64,000 nt of DNA. Source: Lachnospiraceae bacterium (GTDB lineage Bacteria > Bacillota > Clostridia > Lachnospirales > Lachnospiraceae). The notes under the pieces were generated by a model. The model searched no databases. It saw only the letters and a program-made list of their open reading frames with translations, and was not told where the DNA came from. The DNA is taken from positions 17,829-81,828 of the forward strand of contig JAAUZY010000060.1 in assembly GCA_014804355.1 (NCBI GenBank), written 5' to 3'. Below, piece by piece: positions 1 through 9,079 of the stretch. The stretch's first letter is position 1. Each line of letters starts with the position of its first letter. Made by a program: the position numbers and the translations under genes.

Positions 1-1057
1 ATCCGTACAGAATATCTCTCCACAGTGCGCATTCCGGCTCTGTCAGTCTTCTGTTCTCACGGTAGAAATCCGCGAACTCAGCCATGGTCATGTCATCCAG
101 CTTGCCCTCTTTCTTGAGCTGACCGTAGTATGCCATGCCGTCCTCATAGGACTTAAGCAACAGCTCATAGGGTGCCTCCCAGCGTCCCATCTTGTTCATC
201 CAGCCGGGACCTACAAACATCATATTGTATGCATAACCATTGTTATATTTTGCCAGATCACGGTACTGATCGATCAGGTTGTACAGATACGGGTACTCCC
301 ATGTCTTAGAATCATAGCTCATGCTTCTGAGCACATTCTGCGGATGGGTTCCGAAGTTGGAGCCGTTACCGTCATAGCATGCGATCAGGTCACGGGACAG
401 ATGAGGGATCGCCACGATACCGCTGTCCTCCGCCTCATTCGCTGCCGGCGCATGTACATTCTGTTTACTCGGAATCCAAGGCGCCCACGGACCGCCGTCC
501 ATGAAGGTATACCATGAATTGTTACAGGTGTGATATGCCTTGGGACCTTCTTCCCAGCATGTAGCCACGGCACATTTCACCATGGGATATTTCTCTTTTA
601 CATAATTTACCAGATCCGCATCCATATAATAGGAACCCGTAGATTCCGGATAGAAGCCGAATCTGTCATGGAACTTACCGAATACATCGTCTACGATGGA
701 TTTCTTGTCCTCCATAGAGAACATCCATATACAGAAATCCTTGGTCTTATACTTCTCACGGAATTCTTCGCAGGGAAGTCCCAGCAGAGAAAGGGCGATC
801 TCATCGCCGTACTTCTCGTGGTCTGCTTTAGCCAGTTCCACCGCCTCATCATTAAATAAGGAAGCATAAGTCATCTGAATCGTAGTCTTAAGTCCGTTCT
901 TGTGTGCAATTGCCTGCTGTGTCTTAAAGATATCCAGAGACTCTGTCAAAAGCTCCTTCCTGCCGATATCTTCTTCTTTACCGTGTCCGGTTACCTTCTC
1001 TGCATACTCAGGTACCATTTCCGGACGATGGATGATGTTAACAATAAACTTATCCAT
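1..1057 (-). CDS. Uncharacterised protein, truncated at window start (possibly DUF3863-like)
   Basis: Reverse-strand frame is open from ATG at 1057 (MDKFIVNIIHRPEMVPEYAEKVTGHGKEED...) to base 1. The ORF track omits it because its stop is outside the window. GGAGG lies upstream. The family suggestion is from memory only. Confidence 0.75.
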   Translation of the reverse strand, partial: MDKFIVNIIHRPEMVPEYAEKVTGHGKEEDIGRKELLTESLDIFKTQQAIAHKNGLKTTIQMTYASLFNDEAVELAKADHEKYGDEIALSLLGLPCEEFREKYKTKDFCIWMFSMEDKKSIVDDVFGKFHDRFGFYPESTGSYYMDADLVNYVKEKYPMVKCAVATCWEEGPKAYHTCNNSWYTFMDGGPWAPWIPSKQNVHAPAANEAEDSGIVAIPHLSRDLIACYDGNGSNFGTHPQNVLRSMSYDSKTWEYPYLYNLIDQYRDLAKYNNGYAYNMMFVGPGWMNKMGRWEAPYELLLKSYEDGMAYYGQLKKEGKLDDMTMAEFADFYRENRRLTEPECALWRDILYG

Positions 1058-1222
1058 GCTGCCCTGCCCTCCATTTTCATTCGATGATTGTCTGATTGTC
1101 ACGGTTTGCTTGTACTGCTATAACCCGTTCTACCGATGGCTGCATTCTCTCTACCACGCCTGCAACAGCAACTTGCCGATGTATGCGCCTGTTCCTGTTT
1201 GCGCAGTTGGTACATTTTACCT

Positions 1223-1240
1223 TGCGCAATCGGTTGTTCA
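1223..1240. promoter_or_regulatory. LacI-type operator-like site
   Basis: TGCGCAATCGGTTGTTCA shares TGCGCAATCGGTTG with the site at 11732-11749. It lies just downstream of a minus-strand promoter-like pair (TTGACA at 1271-1276, TATTCT at 1249-1254, 16-bp spacer). Confidence 0.55.
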
Positions 1241-1449
1241 TGTTTTTAGAATAACAAATTGCATAGTTGCTGTCAATCTATTTTTTGCCAATTATAGAAA
1301 AAAATTCATACAGTTAATACGTGCCAATCCTGTCCAATCTGATTATATTCTTGCCATCTTCCCGAAATACAATTATACTATAAAGAGAAACGCAGTAAAA
1401 AAGATAAAATACTGCCCGAAAAATCTACTCAGACAGGAGCGAAAAACAT

Positions 1450-3147
1450 ATGAATAAAAAGCCAAGCATCATCTCAATTTTACTTTTGTTGTGCCTTCTG
1501 CCTGCACTTCTATCTATTTTCGTTACCGTCCTCACTTCATCCAGATATATGCGGACCACTACGGAAAATGAGATTGAAAGCATGCTGGAAGTCACCGGAT
1601 ATTCCCTGCTGCAAACCTTCGACGCGCTTGATGCAGGCACCTACAGGCTGTCCGGGGACGCCCTCTTCAAAGGCGGAACCAATCTTTCCGCCAGTACGGA
1701 CACCATCGACTATATTAAAGAAATATCCGGTGTAGACTGCACGATGTTTTACGGTGACACCCGTTATTTAACGACGATCACTGACGGATCGGGAAATCGC
1801 GTGCTTCTGACACAGTGCACCGATACGGTAAAAGAAATTGTTCTGAACCAGGGCAATACATACTTCGCCAGAAATGTCAATATCGGCGGTCAGGATTATT
1901 ATGGTTACTATATTCCCATCGAACAGAAGGACAGCGTTGTCGGCATGATGTTCACCGGCAAGCCCAGTGCGGAACTTACCGCCGCCACCAACAGCTATCT
2001 GGTCTATATCCTTCTCATATGCCTTGGGCTTATGGTGATCATCGTTGCCATCGCCATTATTATCGGCAAAATGATTACCGGACAGATTCATATGATCCGC
2101 GACGCTACGGTTATGCTCTCCGAAGGGAATCTTAATTTCAAAATCGATGATAAGAACCGCATCCGGGAAATATCCGATGTTGCAAAAGCAGCAGAAAGCC
2201 TCCGCACGCAGCTTGTAAACGTTGTGGAGATGATCTTAAGCTGTGCCGGCACAGTGGATCATTCCGTGAGCCTTGTCGATGACTCTCTCGGCAACTGCGC
2301 GAAGGCCGTCAAAGATTTAAGCGCCACCATGGAAGAACTTTCTTCCGGTGCCCAGAGTATGTCGGGCTCTGTTGATAAACAATCCCATGACATGAATGAG
2401 ATCTCCGAAAACATCACTCAGATCGCCGAGAGTTCTAAAGCTACCCGGGAGGTGACGGAAACCGTTACCCGTGTCAGCAACACAGCTAAAGCTGCTCTGA
2501 ACGACCTATTGAGTGCCAACAAATACACTACCACCAGCGCCGACAACGTCATCATCAGCATTACCAGCGTCAGCAATGCGGTAAACCAGATCACTACCGC
2601 TGCAAAGATGATTATGGATATTTCCGGACAGACTAATCTGCTCTCCTTAAATGCCAGCATCGAAGCTGCCAGAGCCGGTGAAGCGGGAAGAGGTTTCGCA
2701 GTCGTGGCAGGTGAGATCCAGACGCTGGCGGAACAGTCCAATTCTTCCGCAAAGCAGATTCAGGCAATCATAGAAGAAATCACTTCCAAGACCGCAGAAT
2801 GTACGAAGATTGCCGCACAAATTCAGGATGCGGTCATCAAAGAAGCTGATGCCCTAAAGAGCGTAAGCCACAGTTTCGAGGATGTGGACGGAAATATTGC
2901 GGAGGCCGCCAGTGCAGTTAATACAATCTCAGACATCGTGGAAATTGTTGACCAGAATAAGATCAGCGTTCTCGATTCCGTCAGCAGCTTATCCGGTATT
3001 TCCGAAGAAAATGCCGCGTCCGCGGAAGAAGCTAACGTTTCTACCGATGAACTGCGGGCAAACATCGAGGATGTCGCGAAACAGGCGGACGAGCTGAAGT
3101 CCGTTATTGAACAGCTGAATGACAGCGTTGCTTTCTTCCAGATATAA
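1450..3147 (+). CDS. Methyl-accepting chemotaxis protein (N-terminal TM, Cache-like sensor, HAMP, MCP signalling domain)
   Basis: 565 aa; signalling hairpin motif [32 protein letters not shown]. Confidence 0.95.
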   Translation: MNKKPSIISILLLLCLLPALLSIFVTVLTSSRYMRTTTENEIESMLEVTGYSLLQTFDALDAGTYRLSGDALFKGGTNLSASTDTIDYIKEISGVDCTMFYGDTRYLTTITDGSGNRVLLTQCTDTVKEIVLNQGNTYFARNVNIGGQDYYGYYIPIEQKDSVVGMMFTGKPSAELTAATNSYLVYILLICLGLMVIIVAIAIIIGKMITGQIHMIRDATVMLSEGNLNFKIDDKNRIREISDVAKAAESLRTQLVNVVEMILSCAGTVDHSVSLVDDSLGNCAKAVKDLSATMEELSSGAQSMSGSVDKQSHDMNEISENITQIAESSKATREVTETVTRVSNTAKAALNDLLSANKYTTTSADNVIISITSVSNAVNQITTAAKMIMDISGQTNLLSLNASIEAARAGEAGRGFAVVAGEIQTLAEQSNSSAKQIQAIIEEITSKTAECTKIAAQIQDAVIKEADALKSVSHSFEDVDGNIAEAASAVNTISDIVEIVDQNKISVLDSVSSLSGISEENAASAEEANVSTDELRANIEDVAKQADELKSVIEQLNDSVAFFQI

Positions 3148-3158
3148 AAAAAGTAAAT

Positions 3159-3199
3159 TCCTGCGGAATTAACTTTGCGAGATTTGCTTCGCAAACTCG
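3159..3199. repeat. Dispersed hairpin repeat, copy 1
   Basis: TCCTGCGGAATTAACTTTGCGAGATTTGCTTCGCAAACTCG matches 53443-53483 at 37 of 41 positions. Contains hairpins AATTCC-TGC-GGAATT and CGAG(A)TTTGC-TTC-GCAAACTCG. Confidence 0.7.
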
Positions 3200-3238
3200 T
3201 GCACAATTTTGTAATATAAGCGAAAGGATTATTTCCCA

Positions 3239-3643
3239 ATGAAAATAACAATCATAGACGGTCAGGGCGGCCGGATCGGGAGATCTATTATAGAAGAGCT
3301 TAAGAAGAATCATGCGGATCTGGAGTTGTATGCCATCGGCACGAACAGCATCGCCACTTCTGCTATGCTGAAAGCCGGGGCTGACTACGGCGCTACGGGA
3401 GACAATGCGGTCATCGTCAATGCGGCAGACTCGGATATTATCGCCGGTCCCATCGGCATCGTCTTCGCTAATGCGCTGTTAGGTGAGATCACACCGGCCA
3501 TCGCCGCGGCCATCGGAGCCAGCCGTGCCTATAAAGTTCTGATACCGACGGGTCGCTGCAACCATTTCGTGGCAGGTTGCGCGGAAGCGTCGATGGGTGA
3601 ATATATCCGTATCGCAATAGAAAAGATCGAGTCCATGCTGTAG
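3239..3643 (+). CDS. DUF3842 family protein
   Basis: 134 aa, MKITIIDGQGGRIGRSIIEELKK...; Rossmann-like N-terminus. Confidence 0.8.
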   Translation: MKITIIDGQGGRIGRSIIEELKKNHADLELYAIGTNSIATSAMLKAGADYGATGDNAVIVNAADSDIIAGPIGIVFANALLGEITPAIAAAIGASRAYKVLIPTGRCNHFVAGCAEASMGEYIRIAIEKIESML

Positions 3644-3696
3644 GAGACAGCGCGAGCCACGCTAAACTCTGTACATCGTTTTCGGTCATTTTAAAA

Positions 3697-3724
3697 AAGG
3701 CTGCCAGCATTGTCTGGCAGCCTT
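3697..3724 (-). terminator. Intrinsic terminator
   Basis: AAGGCTGCCAG-CATTGT-CTGGCAGCCTT stem. A-run on the left gives a U-tract on the minus strand. Sits between convergent genes. Confidence 0.8.
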
Positions 3725-3753
3725 CACTTCATCTTTCGTCCGAAATCTCTCAA

Positions 3754-4083
3754 TTAATGGCAATGATGCCGTCTGGCACCACATCTGCCTCTGGAAACCG
3801 TCTTACCGGAAGTAGTCTTCCCCGAAGTGGTATCGTTTGAAGCATTCTCACAGGAATGGTCACAATAACCATCTTTGTGGTCATATCCACAGTAATCATG
3901 ACCATCATGGGTATGTCTGCCTTCTTCCGTACAACCTTCCACTGTACATACCGGACAGCTTGTATCTGTATCCTTTACTACTGTCGTCCGGCTGTGATGC
4001 CCGTGGGCAGAAACCGGCATAACGAAAACCATGGATACCATTGCCACGGTCAAAGCCGTCGTGAATAATTTCCTAAGACGCAT
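3754..4083 (-). CDS. Small secreted Cys/His-rich protein
   Basis: 109 aa; signal peptide MRLRKLFTTALTVAMVSMVFVMPVSA followed by HGHHS, CPVC, HTHDGHDYCGYDH, CDHSC, HHCH. Confidence 0.7.
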   Translation of the reverse strand: MRLRKLFTTALTVAMVSMVFVMPVSAHGHHSRTTVVKDTDTSCPVCTVEGCTEEGRHTHDGHDYCGYDHKDGYCDHSCENASNDTTSGKTTSGKTVSRGRCGARRHHCH

Positions 4084-4177
4084 AGTGTACGCCCCCTTTC
4101 CTGTTTATTTTCACATAAAGGCATGTGGAACAACACTCCCTCATGTCCCTCTTTTTCTATCTATCTTGTTTTATCAC

Positions 4178-4203
4178 GGAGAATGCATGCTCTTCGCATT
4201 CTC
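4178..4203 (+). repeat. 26-bp dispersed palindromic repeat, copy A
   Basis: GGAGAATGCATGCTCTTCGCATTCTC; exact reverse complement at 54961-54986; internal stem GAGAATGC/GCATTCTC. Confidence 0.7.
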
Positions 4204-4205
4204 TT

Positions 4206-4265
4206 AGAGATGATATAGATATACTAAGATCATGTACTTTATGATCTTAGTATATCTTCATCTCT
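4206..4265. repeat. Long imperfect inverted repeat in intergenic space
   Basis: AGAGATGA(TAT)AGATATACTAAGATCAT - loop - ATGATCTTAGTATATCTTCATCTCT; 17-bp perfect plus 8-bp perfect stem separated by a 3-nt bulge. Confidence 0.75.
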
Positions 4266-4406
4266 TATTATACTGCACGCAGATGCAATTTTCAAGGAAT
4301 AAACGCATGCTTCCAACTTAGTGCCGCAGATATTAACTTCACTCTGAGCGACCGGGTTTGCCAATGTGTGAATAGTAACATGGAACTCCCTCTGCAAATT
4401 CCGAGG

Positions 4407-5009
4407 TCAACCGCCGCTGACAACAATGCACTTGCCCCGGATTCCGTAAGTCTCAAAATACCGGTTCTCCATAGGAATCCATTCCCGCTCGAAGCGTTGG
4501 TACATTTTCGCTCCGTTTCGCACCAGTATTCTCCGCTTCTGTTCCCCTTCGGACACTTCCATAAAAAAGCGCAGTTGATACGCATCTCCGAAATAAGGAT
4601 GGCAGCTGTACGCGCCCTCTATAATATTCAATCTGTTCCATGAAACCTCACGAGGCTCTCCAAGCGCCATCCTGCGGCAGTCAAAACGCCGGTATGCAAA
4701 ACCTCCCTCATCCGCCAGATGCTCCAGAACCTCCGCCCGAAACCGCTCATAATCCACGTTTCCTCCGGCCTGTGCATACCGCGCCGCGGTACGCTGTTCC
4801 GGACGCAGGAAGAAATCATCCATATGAAAAAGATTACAGTCATATCTGAGGGCAAGCTCTTCTGCCAGCGTTGTCTTGCCGCTGCCGCACATACCGTCAA
4901 TCGCCACATTGACTTGATCGGTCATACTCGCATGTTCCAGCGCACTGTCAATCATGGTATATATCTTATTCACAAGACCCCTCCATCTCTCGCTCCGGGG
5001 CATAATCAT
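4407..5009 (-). CDS. Uridine-kinase-like P-loop kinase
   Basis: 200 aa; Walker A GMCGSGKTT, DDFF motif. Start codon immediately follows the ECF S-component stop. Confidence 0.75.
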   Translation of the reverse strand: MIMPRSERWRGLVNKIYTMIDSALEHASMTDQVNVAIDGMCGSGKTTLAEELALRYDCNLFHMDDFFLRPEQRTAARYAQAGGNVDYERFRAEVLEHLADEGGFAYRRFDCRRMALGEPREVSWNRLNIIEGAYSCHPYFGDAYQLRFFMEVSEGEQKRRILVRNGAKMYQRFEREWIPMENRYFETYGIRGKCIVVSGG

Positions 5010-5525
5010 TCAGCACCCCGCCTTGCCAAGTGTAATCATGACAATCGGAATCAGCACGATCTGCAGTATGATACCCGGTATGGCATTCAAAAGTGCTCCG
5101 GACAGAAATATCTGCGCGGTAAATCCATTTCCGGCAATGCCGTACAGCGGAATACCGACGAGTCCCCACGCGGCTCTGCCGGCAATCATCGCGCAAAGAA
5201 GGCTCACGTAGATATAGGGAACCTTTTTCGGCAGCTTCGCATACAGAATTCCTGTCACCAAGCCATAGACTGCAAGCTCCACAGCCATCGCCGCTGCCGT
5301 AGGCATAAGCGGCGGCATACCAAACATAACGCTGCGAAGTAACGGAGTCATAAGCCCGACTGCCAGACCATACTGCCAGCCGCAGATGAAGCCGCACAAC
5401 AACACCGGAATATGCATCGGCAGGAGCATATTACCGATCTGTTGAATCTGTCCCGTCAGAAAAGGAAGAACAATCCCCAATGCCATAAAAAGCGCCGATA
5501 ATACAAGTTTACGTGTCTGTTTCAT
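5010..5525 (-). CDS. ECF transporter S component
   Basis: Hydrophobic protein MKQTRKLVLSALFMALGIVLPFLTGQ...MHIPVLLCGFICGWQYGLAVG, typical of S components. Start placed at 5525 from GGAGG spacing; the track ORF to 5690 is an overextension. Confidence 0.75.
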   Translation of the reverse strand: MKQTRKLVLSALFMALGIVLPFLTGQIQQIGNMLLPMHIPVLLCGFICGWQYGLAVGLMTPLLRSVMFGMPPLMPTAAAMAVELAVYGLVTGILYAKLPKKVPYIYVSLLCAMIAGRAAWGLVGIPLYGIAGNGFTAQIFLSGALLNAIPGIILQIVLIPIVMITLGKAGC

Positions 5526-5576
5526 AATCATTTTCCTCCGTTTTATATGATAGGACGCACTTTCCCATAATAGAAA

Positions 5577-5627
5577 ACCAGGAAAGTACCCCGATATGCT
5601 TCCCGCATATCCGATTACCTTCCTGGT
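5577..5627 (-). promoter_or_regulatory. Structured 5' leader (two-stage hairpin followed by U-rich tract)
   Basis: RNA sense: ACCAGGAAGGUA-AUCG-GAUAUGC-GGGAA-GCAUAUC-GGGG-UACUUUCCUGGU then UUUCUAUU. 12-bp outer stem (one G-U), 7-bp inner stem, internal loop AUCG/GGGG. Confidence 0.6.
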
Positions 5628-5660
5628 AAGCTTAGCCGGCTTCTGCCGACCATTGTGTTT

Positions 5661-5690
5661 ATTGTACTCTGTCCGGTAAATGTATGTCAA
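5661..5690 (-). promoter_or_regulatory. Sigma-A-type promoter for ECF S component
   Basis: Minus strand TTGACA (5685-5690), 18-bp spacer, TACAAT (5661-5666). Confidence 0.6.
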
Positions 5691-5732
5691 GTACGCTTTA
5701 GCTACATTTCTGCTCTTAATAAATTCAGCGGG

Positions 5733-7613
5733 CTACTCCTCCACCTGTAACTTCTGCGCATATAAGTCCATATCCGTATATACGGGCTGAGATGCACCAT
5801 AAGCTTCTCCGTCCGAGGTGCGCCAACTATTCTGTGCAAGACAACCGGCCACATAATCAAGCACATCTTGCGGAACAGAGTCCCCATCCCGGACATAGGT
5901 TACCGCCACAGCTGTATCACCATCCCGAAAAAAGATTCTGTGATATGTTTCTCCCGAAAGCCATACTCCATCAAAAAAATCCATCCGGTCACGGATGTAA
6001 TCCTTCAGATTACTTACAGCCTTCTGCCAGTCTCTCTCCGGTGATCGTCGGGTATATCCTTCGCTGTGCGCCCATCGGATATCATCCATCTGTATGGAAC
6101 GGCGTATCCGTTCACCCTCTGCATCTATATGCTCGTCCAGATACTTCTCCAATACAGGTTTCATATGCTCCCTGTATTTACTGACAGCGTTGTCATAAAA
6201 CACACTGTTATCATACAACGTGCCGTACCATCCCTTTCGCGAAAAGCTACAACGCACATCCTTGCCAAGGACATCATTGCCCCATGCAATATCATAATCC
6301 CATATCGGTCCGGCATACATCTTTGTGTCCTTATCTTTATAATAAAAAACGCTGTACCGGTTTGCATCCGTATCATTCGCCAGCTCATTAATCAGGAAGA
6401 GAAGACTCCACGAATCCAGATCGATATATTCCAGATATTCATCCGATTGTGCTGCATTTTCCGTGCTTTGTGTCAGATTACGTGCATATTCACTGATATA
6501 TTTATACTCTTCAAAGGTCAATGCGGCGGGAGTTTTAACCTCAACCTGCTGCTCGGCCGCATAGAAATACCCCGCCTTCTCATCTTCTATTCTCTCGTTA
6601 AATTCAAGCAGATAGCCGTCCCTTTTTTCGTATTCCGACTCGTATTCCCACCATGCTCCTTCATTGCCTCTGATATATCTTCCGTTTTCCTCCCGAGGCG
6701 TATCTACGGTGGAAATATTTACTCTTTCCCTGCCCGCTTCAATTTTTTCGCATAAAAGATAATTTCCTGCATACTCACCGTTTAACCACAGATCCACATA
6801 GGCGCTGTCTATGGCATACTGCAATCCGAGATCATGAGCCATGTCGTAGGTCAGCTTATTGCGCATACGTGTTGCGTCCAATGCATTGGCCTGCAGAACC
6901 CATTTCTCCGCAGCAGGCATACCGGCCAGAGCCGCTTCCCCGTCCAGTGTCACACTGTAGGATTTCTTATCCTCCACCCAACTGGAATTGCCCCTGCCGC
7001 TGATCTTCTCCATTGCTCCCGTATACGCTGATGCCCCCAAAGCGTCAATGCAAAAGAATTCGCCGGATTCTTTATTTCCCTTATCTGCATGAATCCAGTC
7101 CATTGAGCCGGATTCGGTACATATAAAAACAGCCGGAAGATTCTCGGACTGCAACAGTCTCAACTGACATATGACCTCCTCATTCTCCCGAATGTCGGTG
7201 ATTCTGAATCTCTCTTCGCTCTCATCCTCTTCGGATAGGGAAAATATATCTCCGTCGCTCACTTTATATCCCTTATCCACGTTTTCGACCATATACAGAT
7301 CGTCGTCATATGCCCACTGTATTTCCGTCATGTCTGCCGCAGCAGGCACAAAGGCATATAAGTGATCTTCATCCTGATACAGCCGAACGCGCTGCCGGAA
7401 GTCTCCCATCTGAACCATTATGCCGATGTCCATGAATGTGTTGACTGTTTCCTTAGCCTGTTCATTCTGCCGGGCAGGCGGTGTATCCTGCTCCATATCC
7501 GATTGTTCTTGTCCGCGCTGCTCATAATGGCGAAAAGCAATCACAGATGCGATAAGGGCACATACCAGCAAAATTACCGCAATCCACCGCGCCCTGCCTG
7601 TTTCCAAATCCAT
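5733..7613 (-). CDS. CotH kinase family protein
   Basis: 626 aa, N-terminal TM; CotH-like motifs such as GRGNSSW, YDMAHDLGL, LLINELANDTDANRYSVFYYKDKDTKMYAGPIWDYDIAWGND. Confidence 0.85.
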   Translation of the reverse strand: MDLETGRARWIAVILLVCALIASVIAFRHYEQRGQEQSDMEQDTPPARQNEQAKETVNTFMDIGIMVQMGDFRQRVRLYQDEDHLYAFVPAAADMTEIQWAYDDDLYMVENVDKGYKVSDGDIFSLSEEDESEERFRITDIRENEEVICQLRLLQSENLPAVFICTESGSMDWIHADKGNKESGEFFCIDALGASAYTGAMEKISGRGNSSWVEDKKSYSVTLDGEAALAGMPAAEKWVLQANALDATRMRNKLTYDMAHDLGLQYAIDSAYVDLWLNGEYAGNYLLCEKIEAGRERVNISTVDTPREENGRYIRGNEGAWWEYESEYEKRDGYLLEFNERIEDEKAGYFYAAEQQVEVKTPAALTFEEYKYISEYARNLTQSTENAAQSDEYLEYIDLDSWSLLFLINELANDTDANRYSVFYYKDKDTKMYAGPIWDYDIAWGNDVLGKDVRCSFSRKGWYGTLYDNSVFYDNAVSKYREHMKPVLEKYLDEHIDAEGERIRRSIQMDDIRWAHSEGYTRRSPERDWQKAVSNLKDYIRDRMDFFDGVWLSGETYHRIFFRDGDTAVAVTYVRDGDSVPQDVLDYVAGCLAQNSWRTSDGEAYGASQPVYTDMDLYAQKLQVEE

Positions 7614-7627
7614 AGATTTTCTCCGAT

Positions 7628-9079
7628 CTAGTCATAACAATCATCTAAATAACTTAATCTTCGTTCAATAAACTGCCTCACATCAAGACAAGCCGCCTTA
7701 TACTCCTCCTGATTCGCGTTTCTGGCAATATAACCGCTTTCAATCAACTTTTCCTCATACAGTCCGGCATATTGCCACATGACCTCAGTGCTTAAGGCTC
7801 CGTTTCGCAAATCATGCCATTTTTTTAAAAATTCTTCTTCAATCGTACTGCCCGCTCCTTCCGCCAGCCTCTCATAAGGTTCATCCTCCATGATCGACTC
7901 GGCAGCTGTCAATGATCTCCAACCCATCTCTGATGGATAAATACCGAATACAAACTTGCTTCGCTCCGGCACTCTGCAAAATTCATATGTCCCGCTATTC
8001 TCATGGGCAATGACACAGTAATCTTCCTTACTGCTTTGAATACCGCATACAGTCTGCAGCCAGATATGATAATCCGCATAATTCCCGGTATTAATCTGCT
8101 CATACTCACGATTATCGTCATCCCACAGACTCAAATATTCCTCCAAAGCTCTCCGGTTTTTGCCTATATCTTCGTCTCCCACAACCGAATATATGTCTCC
8201 CTCCGCTTTATACAGCCGATCGTCTTCCTCCAGATCAAGAAAGCCCTTTCCCAGCTTAGGCGCCAGATAATACAGACCGCAGTATTGTCCGTCCACTATG
8301 ACTTCCGCATATTCCATGTTCCTGTGGAGCTTTTCATCTTCACAGACACAGTTCCAGACATAAGCAGCCAGCATTTCTCTGAATGCACTGTCATCTCTGT
8401 CATGAACCGGATACAGTTTCCACGAAGTATGTTTGCCAAGTCCAAGGAGATTCAGGTTTCTCTCCTCCTGATAATCCTGTTTACAGAGTTTAAAGGAAAT
8501 GGTGCCGGAATGATAGTTAGTCTTTATCCAGACAGCAGAATCTTTGATACTCATCGTGATCACATCATCATCATCGGGATTCTGCACCACAATTTCTCCT
8601 TTGCCGTAATTTTCTGCTAACCCATTCTCAGCGATATCAATACTAATCACCGGTAAACCCGTAAAAACCAGATCAGCGACGGCATACTCTTCTTTTGCCA
8701 CAAACCACAGTCTGAAAACATGTCCATCATAAATTGCCGTCTGTTTATCTTTCAGTTTACCATCTTCCTGAAGATACACAGAATATTGCTCCCCAATAAC
8801 ATGAAAGGTTCCGGCATACTCCGCAACCTTCGTGGATTGACTCACATAAAATGTATTGTGGAATCGGTCATAAGGAATCGTCTTACCGTCCAGTTCTATC
8901 AGCTCACCCATATCCTGCAGGCCGCTTATTTCAGATAGATTCTCTGTCAACTGTCTTAACTGCTCTTCGGATTTTACCTGCAGTCCCTGAAACCGCATGG
9001 CATCTGCTCTGCGAAACAAAATAACGGAACATATCATGGCAATCAGCAGACATCCCATCCAAATAGGTCTCTTCTTCAT
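7628..9079 (-). CDS. Divergent CotH-like membrane-anchored protein
   Basis: 483 aa, N-terminal TM; partial similarity of layout to the neighbouring CotH (KHTSWKLYPVHDRDDSAFREMLAAYVWN, VIVDGQYCGLYYLAPKLGKG). Confidence 0.6.
   Translation of the reverse strand: MKKRPIWMGCLLIAMICSVILFRRADAMRFQGLQVKSEEQLRQLTENLSEISGLQDMGELIELDGKTIPYDRFHNTFYVSQSTKVAEYAGTFHVIGEQYSVYLQEDGKLKDKQTAIYDGHVFRLWFVAKEEYAVADLVFTGLPVISIDIAENGLAENYGKGEIVVQNPDDDDVITMSIKDSAVWIKTNYHSGTISFKLCKQDYQEERNLNLLGLGKHTSWKLYPVHDRDDSAFREMLAAYVWNCVCEDEKLHRNMEYAEVIVDGQYCGLYYLAPKLGKGFLDLEEDDRLYKAEGDIYSVVGDEDIGKNRRALEEYLSLWDDDNREYEQINTGNYADYHIWLQTVCGIQSSKEDYCVIAHENSGTYEFCRVPERSKFVFGIYPSEMGWRSLTAAESIMEDEPYERLAEGAGSTIEEEFLKKWHDLRNGALSTEVMWQYAGLYEEKLIESGYIARNANQEEYKAACLDVRQFIERRLSYLDDCYD

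Noticed and set aside
1425-3313. Antisense and out-of-frame ORFs over the MCP gene
   Set aside because: Low-complexity or Arg/His-rich translations opposite a convincing MCP; typical shadow ORFs.
5526-5690. N-terminal extension of the ECF S-component ORF (MTYIYRTEYNKHNGRQ...)
   Set aside because: Covers the -35 hexamer and the structured leader; an internal start has proper RBS spacing.
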